From: Bacteroidetes bacterium UBA3022
Lineage (GTDB): Bacteria; Bacteroidota; Bacteroidia; Chitinophagales; BACL12
Assembly (NCBI GenBank): GCA_002346225.1
Contig: DDYY01000022.1
Span: forward strand, 758-24,085
Direction of reading: 5' to 3'
Length of the DNA stretch: 23,328 nt
Shown: positions 1 to 6,934 of the stretch, in pieces
How the letters are laid out: each line of letters opens with the position of its first letter
Position numbering within the stretch: position 1 is the stretch's first letter
Notes under the pieces: model-generated
Databases searched by the model: none
What the model was told of the DNA's origin: nothing
Seen by the model: the letters and a program-made list of their open reading frames with translations, nothing else
Program-made: the position numbers and the translations under genes

Positions 1-250
1 AATACCAACTGCCAAAAGCCAAGAGCTAACATCCAATATCCAACCTCCAATATCCAATACCCAATTTCCCTATCCCAATAGCTATCGGGATAGCAACAGG
101 GATTAGCCCTTCGCCATTAGCAGGTCCAACAAACTTCAATACCAACTGCCAAAAGCCAACAGCCAACAGCTAACATCCAATATCTAATACCCAATATCCA
201 ACCTCCAATATCTAATACCCAATATCTAATACCCAATTTCCCTATCCCGA
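1..250. repeat. Degenerate CCAATA-type short repeat block
   Basis: No gene is visible in bases 1-349. The first 250 bases are built from imperfect units such as CCAATATC, TAATACC, CCAACAGC and GCTAACAT. The block has two related halves: the string AATACCAACTGCCAAAAGCC occurs at 1-20 and again exactly at 138-157, each followed by runs of CCAATATC/CTAATACC units and ending in TTTCCCTATCCC. The second half is longer by extra units, so the block seems to have grown by unequal duplication. Sixteen bases of it (158-173) recur inverted at 5647-5662. Intergenic repeats of this style are common in Bacteroidota chromosomes, but I cannot assign a function. Bases 251-303 hold nothing I can recognise. Confidence 0.8.
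70..93. repeat. 24-base near-perfect palindrome
   Basis: Bases 70-93 form an inverted repeat centred between 81 and 82. Eleven of the twelve possible pairs match; the single mismatch is A77 against C86. The arm core is CTATCCC...GGGATAG around AATAGCTATC. Partial copies of the same word occur at 241-252 (CCTATCCCGATA) and at 5701-5714 (GATAGCCATCGGGA), both in intergenic DNA. It could fold as a hairpin in RNA or be a small dispersed palindromic element; there is no T-run to make it a convincing terminator. Confidence 0.6.
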
Positions 251-303
251 TAACTTGCTACAATAATTGCCACCTTTATCCGTCTCTCCTTTTAAGAAAC
301 TTT

Positions 304-329
304 TTGTTTCAACTATCGTTATACCTTTG
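304..329 (+). promoter_or_regulatory. Bacteroidota-type promoter for zinc peptidase gene
   Basis: TACCTTTG at 322-329 fits the Bacteroidota -7 element TAnnTTTG exactly. A TTG at 304-306 could be the -33 element, although the 15-base spacer is shorter than usual. The predicted transcript would start about 10-15 bases upstream of the ATG at 350. Confidence 0.5.
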
Positions 330-349
330 CAGAATAAATTAACACATCC

Positions 350-1027
350 ATGATAGGAGCATATTTAATAGGTATTTTATTTGCCATCGCAGGTATGATT
401 GCCAGCGGGGTACTGAAAAGTAAATTCAGGAAGTATTCCAAAATTCCCGTTGCAGGCGGACTGACCGGGCGGGATATTGCCGAGCGCATGCTGCGCGAAA
501 ACGGTATTCACGATGTGCAGGTCATTTCGGTGGCCGGCCAACTAACCGATCACTACAACCCACAAAACAAAACGGTGAACCTCAGCGAAGGGGTGTACAA
601 CAGCAACAGTATCGCCGCAGCTGCCGTGGCAGCCCATGAGTGCGGACACGCCGTGCAGCACGCCACCGGTTATGCCTGGTTGCAATTGCGGAGCCAGCTG
701 GTGCCGGTAGTCAGCGTTGCCTCACAATTGGTGATGTGGATTATCCTGGCGGGAATCCTGCTCATCAATACTTTCCCCAGCCTGATGCTGATAGGTATCG
801 TATTGTTTGCCGCCACCACCTTGTTTAGTTTCGTTACCCTGCCCGTAGAATTCGATGCCAGTCGCCGCGCTATTGTTTGGCTGAACAATAGCTCCGTAGC
901 CGGTACAATGGAAATGGGCTACGCCAAAGATGCCCTTCGCTGGGCTGCCAGCACCTATGTGGTAGCAGCACTTGGCTCGCTGGCCACCCTGCTGTACTAC
1001 ATCATGATCTATACCAGCAGAAGGTAA
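350..1027 (+). CDS. Membrane zinc metallopeptidase, YugP family
   Basis: The 225-residue product matches the neutral zinc metallopeptidase family typified by Bacillus YugP (Pfam Zn_peptidase_2), a membrane protease of unknown substrate. The N-terminus (residues 2-22) is a hydrophobic anchor. The zinc site HECGH lies at 96-100, inside the longer family motif AAHECGHAVQH, and the probable third ligand is E167 in LPVEFDAS. Two further hydrophobic segments lie between the zinc helix and that ligand (about 117-140 and 143-164), with another near the C-terminus (about 199-221). The length is normal for the family. The ATG at 350 follows a TAnnTTTG element by about 20 bases, which supports this start. 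It is a single-gene unit, with a promoter in front and a terminator behind. Family assignment is firm; the physiological target is unknown. Confidence 0.9.
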   Translation: MIGAYLIGILFAIAGMIASGVLKSKFRKYSKIPVAGGLTGRDIAERMLRENGIHDVQVISVAGQLTDHYNPQNKTVNLSEGVYNSNSIAAAAVAAHECGHAVQHATGYAWLQLRSQLVPVVSVASQLVMWIILAGILLINTFPSLMLIGIVLFAATTLFSFVTLPVEFDASRRAIVWLNNSSVAGTMEMGYAKDALRWAASTYVVAALGSLATLLYYIMIYTSRR

Positions 1028-1033
1028 TTTATA

Positions 1034-1056
1034 TGCAATAAAAATAAATTATTGCA
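1034..1056 (+). other. AT-rich perfect inverted repeat
   Basis: TGCAATAA at 1034-1041 and TTATTGCA at 1049-1056 are perfect complements separated by seven bases (AAATAAA). The hairpin begins only a few bases after the stop codon of the peptidase gene and precedes the GC-richer terminator at 1075-1104. It may protect the 3' end of the mRNA or be a first, weak terminator. Confidence 0.45.
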
Positions 1057-1074
1057 AAATAATAGCTGATAATG

Positions 1075-1104
1075 AGCAAGTTACGAAAGTAGCTTGCTTT
1101 TTTT
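1075..1104 (+). terminator. Rho-independent terminator
   Basis: AGCAAGTTAC (1075-1084) pairs with GTAGCTTGCT (1089-1098), with one T-G wobble, around a GAAA tetraloop (1085-1088). A run of seven Ts (1098-1104) follows directly. This is a textbook intrinsic terminator for the peptidase gene and separates it from the ribosomal protein operon. Confidence 0.88.
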
Positions 1105-1115
1105 ATTCGTAATAA

Positions 1116-1147
1116 TTGGCAATTCGCCGGCTATCGGATTATCTTTG
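1116..1147 (+). promoter_or_regulatory. Bacteroidota-type promoter of the rplM operon
   Basis: TTG at 1116-1118 and TATCTTTG at 1140-1147 are separated by 21 bases and match the TTG...TAnnTTTG consensus. The start codon at 1189 would leave a leader of roughly 35 bases. This is the clearest promoter in the left half of the window. Confidence 0.7.
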
Positions 1148-1188
1148 CACTCCGCTTGACGCGGGACTGAATTAAAAACAATTGTATT

Positions 1189-1632
1189 GTGGATACACTA
1201 AGTTACAGAACGATTTCCGCCAATAATGCCACTGTAGATCGCAAGTGGTACATATTGGATGCCGAAGGCCAGACCCTCGGTCGCATCAGCAGCAACATCG
1301 CTGCCATTTTGCGCGGAAAAAACAAACCTTATTTTACACCGCACACTGATTGTGGTGACTATGTCATTATTATCAATGCAGAAAAGGTGCGCCTTACGGG
1401 CAACAAAATGCTGGATAAGGAAATTCAGCACTTTACCGGTTATCCGGGTGGTCGCAAGGTAGCCAACCCTAAAACGGTATTATCGAAAAACCCGGAAAAA
1501 TTGCTGGAACGCTCTATTAAGGGTATGCTGCCAAAAACCAAACTGGGCAATGCTATGTACAAGAAATTATTTGTTTACGCCGGGTCAGCGCATCCTCACG
1601 GAGCACAAAAGCCCGAAATATTAAAGTTCTGA
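1189..1632 (+). CDS. rplM: 50S ribosomal protein L13
   Basis: The 147-residue product is ribosomal protein L13 of the large subunit. Recognisable family stretches are WYILDAEGQTLGR near residue 20, the central region TGNKMLDKEIQHFTGYPGG (about 70-88), and the C-terminal LYVYAG-like segment LFVYAGSAHPHGAQ. Full length begins at a GTG codon (1189); there is no ATG nearby in frame that keeps the conserved N-terminus, and the promoter lies about 40 bases upstream, so GTG is the likely start. There is no clear Shine-Dalgarno sequence, as is usual in this phylum. It is the first gene of the L13-S9-S2-EF-Ts unit, with only four bases before rpsI. L13 binds its own mRNA in some bacteria; nothing in the short leader here shows this. 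Confidence 0.97.
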   Translation: MDTLSYRTISANNATVDRKWYILDAEGQTLGRISSNIAAILRGKNKPYFTPHTDCGDYVIIINAEKVRLTGNKMLDKEIQHFTGYPGGRKVANPKTVLSKNPEKLLERSIKGMLPKTKLGNAMYKKLFVYAGSAHPHGAQKPEILKF

Positions 1633-1636
1633 ACCT

Positions 1637-2023
1637 ATGGATAAGTTAAATGCAATAGGAAGAAGGAAGTCGGCGGTTGCCCGTGTTTACCTGAGCAAAG
1701 GCAAAGGTACCATTACCGTGAACGACAAAGACCTGAAAGAGTATTTCCCGGTATCATTCCTCCGCGACCAGGTAGTAATGCCACTGGCGGTATTGGACAT
1801 GACCGGTGATTTCGATATTCAGGTGAATGTGAACGGCGGCGGCATTAAAGGCCAGGCTGAAGCCATCCGCCTCGGAATTGCCCGCGCATTGGTAAAAGTG
1901 AATGAAGAATGGAAGCCTGCACTGAAGGCCAAAGGACTCATGACCCGCGACTCCAGGGAAGTGGAAAGGAAAAAATACGGTCTGCGCAAAGCACGTCGTG
2001 CCACCCAGTTCTCTAAACGTTAA
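1637..2023 (+). CDS. rpsI: 30S ribosomal protein S9
   Basis: The 128-residue product is S9, a small-subunit protein whose basic C-terminal tail reaches the P-site tRNA. The start INAIGRRKSAVARVYL-like segment (LNAIGRRKSAVARVYLSKG, residues 4-22), the GGGIKGQAEAIRLGIARAL region (about 67-85) and the terminal lysine/arginine-rich sequence ending FSKR are all diagnostic. It starts four bases after rplM, an L13-S9 pairing kept across most bacteria, and is followed 21 bases later by rpsB. Length is normal. I see no separate promoter. Confidence 0.98.
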   Translation: MDKLNAIGRRKSAVARVYLSKGKGTITVNDKDLKEYFPVSFLRDQVVMPLAVLDMTGDFDIQVNVNGGGIKGQAEAIRLGIARALVKVNEEWKPALKAKGLMTRDSREVERKKYGLRKARRATQFSKR

Positions 2024-2044
2024 TCTCAAAACGCTCCGACTATT

Positions 2045-2923
2045 ATGGAAAAAATATCATATAACGATTTGTTGCAGGCCGGTGTGCATTTCGGACACCT
2101 TCGCAAAAAATGGAATCCAAAAATGCTGCCTTATATTTTTATGGAAAAGAAGGGCATCCATATCATTGACCTGAACAAAACCATCGAGAAGCTGGAGGAA
2201 GCAGCTGCCGCACTTAAAGGCATTGCACGCAGTGGAAAGAAAATCATGTTCGTGGCTACTAAGAAACAAGCCAAGGAAATCATGGAGCTGGAAGCTCAGC
2301 GCGTAGGTATGCCCTTCGTAACCGAGCGCTGGCTGGGTGGTATGCTTACCAACTTCAGCACCATCCGCAAAAGCATCAAAAAGCTGCAAACCATCGACAA
2401 AATGCTGAACGATGCTTCCGTTACCAATATCACCAAAAAAGAGCGCCTGGTGCTTACCCGCGAGCGCGATAAACTGGAAAGAGTTATCGGCGGTGTTTCG
2501 CAACTGAATCGCCTGCCCGCTGCGTTGTTGATTGTTGATATCGGATACGAACATATTGCACTGGCCGAAGCGCATAAGCTGAATATCAAAACCATCGGTA
2601 TGGTAGATACCAATTGTGATCCCAATAAAGTGGATTATGCCATACCTGCCAACGATGACGCCGCTAAGTCTATAGAACTTATCGTTAAATACCTCACCGC
2701 TGCCATCCAGGAAGGTCTGGACGAACGTGCCAAGAGCAAGGAAGAAGCCGACGAAGCTTCACGCGGTGAAGAAGATGATGATGATAACAATATGCTGCCG
2801 GTAGGGGAGGAAGATGAAGATGATGAGAAAGCAAAAGACCTCAAACTCAGAGGTGCAAAAGCTGCAGGCGAAAAGAAAGGCCCCGCCAGAAGACCGGCTT
2901 CCCGCAGGCCTTCACGCGGATAA
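2045..2923 (+). CDS. rpsB: 30S ribosomal protein S2 with charged C-terminal tail
   Basis: The product has 292 residues. Residues 1-223 are a standard S2 protein: GVHFGHLRKKWNPKM near 13-27, the coiled-coil-like helices, FVTERWLGGMLTNF at 91-104 and the NIKTIGMVDTNCDPNKVDYAIPANDDA segment around 180-206. After residue 223 comes an extra tail of about 69 residues, first strongly acidic (EEDDDDNN at 242-249, EEDEDDE at 255-261), then basic and rich in Arg, Pro, Ser and Lys to the end. E. coli S2 has about 240 residues, so the tail is an addition rather than a misread frame: it is continuous with the same reading frame and ends 32 bases before tsf. S2 is needed for S1 docking and mRNA binding on the 30S subunit. 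The role of the tail is unknown. Confidence 0.97.
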   Translation: MEKISYNDLLQAGVHFGHLRKKWNPKMLPYIFMEKKGIHIIDLNKTIEKLEEAAAALKGIARSGKKIMFVATKKQAKEIMELEAQRVGMPFVTERWLGGMLTNFSTIRKSIKKLQTIDKMLNDASVTNITKKERLVLTRERDKLERVIGGVSQLNRLPAALLIVDIGYEHIALAEAHKLNIKTIGMVDTNCDPNKVDYAIPANDDAAKSIELIVKYLTAAIQEGLDERAKSKEEADEASRGEEDDDDNNMLPVGEEDEDDEKAKDLKLRGAKAAGEKKGPARRPASRRPSRG

Positions 2924-2955
2924 TTATTGGGTAAAATAAAATAAGAATTAATACT

Positions 2956-3795
2956 ATGAGTAATGTAACAATCAGCGCCGGCGACGTAAATAAACTGCGT
3001 CAGTTAACCGGTGCCGGTATGATGGATTGCAAGAAAGCCCTGACGGAAACAGGTGGCGACTTCGAAGCCGCTGTAGACTGGTTGCGGAAAAAGGGACAGA
3101 AAGTAAGTGAAAAACGCGCTGACCAAGAAGTAAATGAAGGTGTGGCTATTGCCCAGGTAAATCCTGATGCTACTATTGGTGTGGTGCTGGCTGTAGGTTG
3201 CGAAACAGATTTCGTTGCCAAAAACGACAACTACATTCAGTTCGCACAATCTATCGCTGACCTGGCATTGAACAACCAACCCGCCGATAAGGATGCACTC
3301 CTTACATTGCCGCTGGGCGATGTTACCGTTGCAGAAGCCATTGCTGAGCAAACAGGAAAGATTGGCGAGAAAATCGAAATCACCGAATACAGCCTTATCG
3401 AAGCTGCCAGCGTAACACCCTATAACCACAGCAATGGTAAGGTTAGCGTGCTGGTGGGTATGAATAAAAGCGGCGATGCTGTAGTGGAAACTGCCAAAGA
3501 TGTTACTATGCAAATCGCAGCCATGAGTCCTATTGCGATTGATAAGGACGATGTGCCCGAAGAGGTGAAGCAACGTGAGATGGAAATCGGAAAAGAGCAG
3601 GCGCGTGCAGAAGGTAAACCGGAACAGATATTAGAGAAAATTGCTGCCGGTAAACTGGAAGCGTATTTCCGCGATAACACTTTGCTCAACCAGAAGTTTG
3701 TAAAAGACAACAGTAAGTCTATCAAGGATGTACTGGCAGGTGTTGACAAGGAACTGAAGGTTACTGCATTCAAACGCATCGGACTGGGAAGTTGA
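2956..3795 (+). CDS. tsf: Elongation factor Ts
   Basis: The 279-residue product is EF-Ts, which releases GDP from EF-Tu. The N-terminal UBA-like domain (about 8-52) contains LTGAGMMDCKKALTE, and the core contains the EF-Tu-contacting motif TDFVAKN at 84-90. The protein is close to the E. coli length (about 280). It follows rpsB by 32 bases, the universal rpsB-tsf pairing, and the operon is closed by a hairpin 22 bases after the stop codon. The ATG at 2956 puts the conserved N-terminus at the expected position. Confidence 0.98.
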   Translation: MSNVTISAGDVNKLRQLTGAGMMDCKKALTETGGDFEAAVDWLRKKGQKVSEKRADQEVNEGVAIAQVNPDATIGVVLAVGCETDFVAKNDNYIQFAQSIADLALNNQPADKDALLTLPLGDVTVAEAIAEQTGKIGEKIEITEYSLIEAASVTPYNHSNGKVSVLVGMNKSGDAVVETAKDVTMQIAAMSPIAIDKDDVPEEVKQREMEIGKEQARAEGKPEQILEKIAAGKLEAYFRDNTLLNQKFVKDNSKSIKDVLAGVDKELKVTAFKRIGLGS

Positions 3796-3816
3796 TAACC
3801 CTGCTCTGAACATACC

Positions 3817-3844
3817 GAAACGCTGCACCTGTTTGCAGCGTTTC
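3817..3844 (+). terminator. Hairpin terminator after tsf
   Basis: GAAACGCTGCA (3817-3827) is the exact reverse complement of TGCAGCGTTTC (3834-3844), giving an 11-base-pair stem with a six-base loop. The T-run behind it is weak (GTATTTATA), so termination may be partial, and some transcripts may continue into the ABC-F gene that begins 28 bases later. Confidence 0.75.
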
Positions 3845-3872
3845 GTATTTATACCAATACAAATAGTATCTA

Positions 3873-5507
3873 ATGATTACTGCCAGAAATATTACCCTTT
3901 CCTATGGTAAACGCGTTTTATTCGACGATGTAACCATCAGTTTTACCAAAGGCAATTGCTATGGTGTTATCGGTGCCAATGGTGCCGGAAAGTCTACCTT
4001 CCTGAAAATCCTTTCAGGTGAAATTGAACCGAATAAGGGAACCGTCGAAATAACACCGGGCGAACGCATGGCGGTACTAAAGCAGGATCATTCTGCTTTT
4101 AATGACCGCAAAGTGCTGGAGACTGTTATGATGGGTCACAGCAAAATGTGGCAGATTATGGAAGAACGGGACGCCATTTATGCTAAAGAAGATTTTAGCG
4201 AAGCCGATGGTTTACGCGCCGGGGAACTGGAAGCCGATTTTGGCGAAATGGGAGGCTATACAGCAGAAAGCGATGCAGGCGCATTGCTGTCATCGCTGGG
4301 TGTACCCGATAGTCAGCATGAGCTTTTGCTGAAAGATATTCCAGGTAACGTGCGGGTGCGGGTGCTGCTGGCGCAGGCTCTATTCGGTAACCCCGATATC
4401 CTCCTGCTCGATGAGCCTACCAACGACCTGGATATTGAAACCATTTCCTGGCTGGAGAATTTCCTGGCAGACTATGAAAATATTGTTCTGGTGGTTTCCC
4501 ACGACAGGCACTTTCTGGATACCGTGTGTACCCATGTGGCCGATGTGGACCGCAAGAAAATCAGCATCCATACCGGTAACTATTCCTTCTGGTACGAAAG
4601 CAGTAAACTCGCTGCCCGACAACTGTCGGATAAGAATAAGAAGGTGGACGAGAAGCGCAAGGAGTTGCTGGAATTCATCGCGCGATTCAGTGCCAACGCA
4701 TCGAAAAGCCGACAAGCTACCAGCCGCAAGAAGGCATTGGAAAAACTCAACTTCGATGAGATTGTTCCTTCTAACCGAAAGTATCCGGGTATTATTTTCC
4801 GCCCCGACAGGGAAGTAGGCAATCAGGTATTAAAGGTGGAGCAGCTACATGCCGATATCGATGGAAGAGTGCTTTTCAGGAATGTAACCTTTACTGTAGA
4901 ACGCAATGATAAAATTGCAATATTTAGTAAAGACCAGCTGGCGGTGAATGCATTTTTTGAAATCATATCCGGTAACCGTCCTGCCGGTAATGGCAAAGTT
5001 GAATGGGGCACCACCATTACTTCTACTTATTTACCCAACGACAATGCTGCTTTTTTCGAAAAACCGATGACACTCATGGATTGGCTGGCGCAGTATGTTC
5101 CTGCGAATGTGGAGGATGCCGATGAGCAGTTCCTCAGGGGCTACCTCGGAAAAATGTTATTTAGCGGAGACGATGTCAATAAGATGACCAATGTGCTGAG
5201 CGGAGGTGAAAAAGTGCGCTGTATGATTAGCCGAATGATGCTGCAAAATCCGAATGTTATTTTATTGGACGAGCCCACCAATCACCTCGACCTCGAAAGT
5301 ATTCAGGCATTTAATGAGAATATGATAGAGTTCAAAGGAGTAGTGCTGATGAGCAGCCATGACCATACTTTTATGGAAACGGTGGCCAATCGCGTGATAG
5401 AACTTACACCCAACGGCATAATCGATAAGCTAATGACATTCGATGAATACCTCAGTGATGAAAGAGTGCACCAGCAGCGGGAAGAAATGTACGGGGTAGG
5501 GGTGTAA
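3873..5507 (+). CDS. ABC-F family ATPase, YbiT type, second Walker A lost
   Basis: The 544-residue protein has two ABC ATPase domains and no membrane segment, the layout of ABC-F proteins that act on the ribosomal E site. Overall it resembles E. coli YbiT (about 530 residues). Domain 1 has an intact Walker A (GANGAGKS, 34-41), a signature without the LSGG word (DIPGNVRVR, 155-163, as in YbiT), Walker B LLLDEPTNDLD with D180/E181 and the switch H210. The P-site tRNA-interaction linker, rich in Lys and Arg, spans about 240-300 and includes RFSANASKSRQATSR. Domain 2 has a good signature (LSGGEKVR, 442-449), Walker B (D466/E467) and H496, but its Walker A is replaced by FSKDQLAVNA (351-360), with no glycine-lysine-Ser/Thr. 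One nucleotide site probably cannot bind ATP normally. No promoter motif is clear; it may depend partly on read-through from the tsf operon. Confidence 0.92.
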   Translation: MITARNITLSYGKRVLFDDVTISFTKGNCYGVIGANGAGKSTFLKILSGEIEPNKGTVEITPGERMAVLKQDHSAFNDRKVLETVMMGHSKMWQIMEERDAIYAKEDFSEADGLRAGELEADFGEMGGYTAESDAGALLSSLGVPDSQHELLLKDIPGNVRVRVLLAQALFGNPDILLLDEPTNDLDIETISWLENFLADYENIVLVVSHDRHFLDTVCTHVADVDRKKISIHTGNYSFWYESSKLAARQLSDKNKKVDEKRKELLEFIARFSANASKSRQATSRKKALEKLNFDEIVPSNRKYPGIIFRPDREVGNQVLKVEQLHADIDGRVLFRNVTFTVERNDKIAIFSKDQLAVNAFFEIISGNRPAGNGKVEWGTTITSTYLPNDNAAFFEKPMTLMDWLAQYVPANVEDADEQFLRGYLGKMLFSGDDVNKMTNVLSGGEKVRCMISRMMLQNPNVILLDEPTNHLDLESIQAFNENMIEFKGVVLMSSHDHTFMETVANRVIELTPNGIIDKLMTFDEYLSDERVHQQREEMYGVGV

Positions 5508-5715
5508 GGCTGCGGCGGGATATTGGTGGTTGGCTCTTCAAAGATTTTAGAAGTTGGATTTTAGGGGTTGGTATTGGCTTTTCAAAGTATGAATCACCAT
5601 TAGTTTGTCATCCCGGTTTGCGACTGTCAAGCGCAATACCGGAATCTTAGCTGTTGGCTGTTAGGTAAGGGCATACACATTCCCTACATTCCCTCATCCA
5701 GATAGCCATCGGGAC
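5508..5715. repeat. Repeat-bearing gap between convergent genes
   Basis: No gene is visible. The stretch holds TTGG-rich degenerate units, the near repeat GGCTCTTCAAAG / GGCTTTTCAAAG, and TTAGCTGTTGGCTGTT (5647-5662), the exact reverse complement of 158-173 in the repeat block at the left edge. An imperfect hairpin joins CCGGTTTGCG (5613-5622) to CGCAATACCGG (5632-5642), with one extra base. GATAGCCATCGGGA at 5701-5714 is a partial copy of the palindrome at 70-93. The flanking genes converge here, so the hairpin may help end transcription, but it lacks a T-run. Confidence 0.65.
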
Positions 5716-6867
5716 TCACCAAATCACATTCCCATTGGCATCTGTTTCCTTCAGCTCCCAGTAATCATACCCACCACCCATGTTTTCAATCACATTCATC
5801 ATGGAGACGTGCGACATCTGGTTCATCTCCGACATGAATTGAATGACATCGGCGTCAAGGTCTTCGCGATCCCAGTCGTAGTCCAGGTTTCCGGCCGATT
5901 CCTGCATGGATGATTGCCATTGTTGCTGTTGTCCGGCCGACATGCTTTCGTATTGAGCCCTGGTGAAATCGTACAGCAATCCGGCATTGGCCAGCAGTTG
6001 TTTGTCTTCAAGGCTATAGGTACTGAATTCACTGGCAATCCTTTTCCCCAGTGCGGCTTTTTCCTGTTCTCCCAATTCCTGTCCGTAGAGCTGGTAGCTG
6101 AATGCCAGGTAGTCGAGGTAGTCATTCAGGTCTTCTGTGGTCAGCACAAGAAAGTTAGTTGGGTCATATGCAATCACATCAATAAAACGATCAGTAATGT
6201 TCCAATAGGCATTGGGTTGATGCTGCACTACACTGCCGTAGTATACAGCCCCAAGAATCCGCTGTCTTACTATACCAATTTCCATGGGGTCATGCAGGGT
6301 GAATATATATTCCATTCCCTGGCGCAGTCCGGCCAAATCGTTCATGGCCGCTTTGGGATTCTTGTTAAAATCGGCAATGAGTGCCTTTTCAATTTCCTGA
6401 TAGTGGCTTTCGTTGAGCTGGTCCTGTACCAGGAAGGAAATGGCTGCCGTGTAAAGGCGAGCATCGGCTTCCAGTATTTTCTGATTTCCTTTCTCGGCAA
6501 GCACACGTGGATACCTTGCTGCGCTGAATGCCTCCATGCCGACAGACGTGGTTACTTGCTCTTTCCTTTGGAGAACGAATGCAAAATTGTTGCCGTCTAC
6601 CAGTGATAAACGGTTGGCCGTATGTTGCTGGACGAAATACTGAACCGTAAGATTCCCCTGAAAATCAAAGAGGGAAATGGTTTGTTTAAAGTAGTTATAC
6701 GTTCCACTGAAATTTCCGTAATCCTTGCTGGTAAGTGAATAGTTTCCGTTTTGATAAAACTCATATTGCAGTGCAAAATCATCATTTACCCAGATACCTA
6801 CCAGTTTTTGTGCTGCTATAAACGAGGTGATTGCACAAAGTGCAGCCGTCAGAACCAAAGACTTCAT
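5716..6867 (-). CDS. Secreted protein of unknown function
   Basis: I do not recognise this 383-residue protein. The first 20 residues (MKSLVLTAALCAITSFIAAQ) form a clear signal peptide with probable cleavage near AAQ, so it is exported, most likely to the periplasm; there is no lipobox cysteine. Residues about 22-105 are rich in beta-strand patterns and alternate aromatic and polar residues (GIWVNDDFALQYEFYQNGNYSL), like the small lipocalin-type or META-like domains found in Bacteroidota exported proteins. Residues about 115-330 are mainly helical and have no recognised motif. The C-terminal part is acidic and rich in Asp, Gln and Met. It lies 67 bases downstream of the mannosidase gene on the same strand. 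Upstream of the start, minus-strand TATATTTA differs from the -7 consensus by one base. Reading frame, signal peptide and codon use support a real gene; its function is open. Confidence 0.8.
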   Translation of the reverse strand: MKSLVLTAALCAITSFIAAQKLVGIWVNDDFALQYEFYQNGNYSLTSKDYGNFSGTYNYFKQTISLFDFQGNLTVQYFVQQHTANRLSLVDGNNFAFVLQRKEQVTTSVGMEAFSAARYPRVLAEKGNQKILEADARLYTAAISFLVQDQLNESHYQEIEKALIADFNKNPKAAMNDLAGLRQGMEYIFTLHDPMEIGIVRQRILGAVYYGSVVQHQPNAYWNITDRFIDVIAYDPTNFLVLTTEDLNDYLDYLAFSYQLYGQELGEQEKAALGKRIASEFSTYSLEDKQLLANAGLLYDFTRAQYESMSAGQQQQWQSSMQESAGNLDYDWDREDLDADVIQFMSEMNQMSHVSMMNVIENMGGGYDYWELKETDANGNVIW

Positions 6868-6934
6868 GTTGTTTTTGACCTAAATATAATAGACAGGAGG
6901 AAATTTTGCATTCTCTGAACGTCGATTCTAAGCC

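Noticed and set aside
1..250. CRISPR array
   Set aside because: Units are short, variable and contiguous; there are no constant repeats of 25-40 bases separated by unique spacers and no cas genes nearby.
2057..2575. Minus-strand open frame (172 codons) inside rpsB
   Set aside because: The plus strand codes for unmistakable S2; the reverse frame has no family features.
5508..5715. Small gene or RNA gene in the gap
   Set aside because: No frame with coding character and no tRNA-like or known RNA fold was seen; the content is repeat remnants.
5914..6606. Long plus-strand open frame (230 codons) inside the secreted-protein gene
   Set aside because: It is antisense to a frame with a clear signal peptide and plausible protein composition; its own product has no recognisable domain and looks like a shadow.
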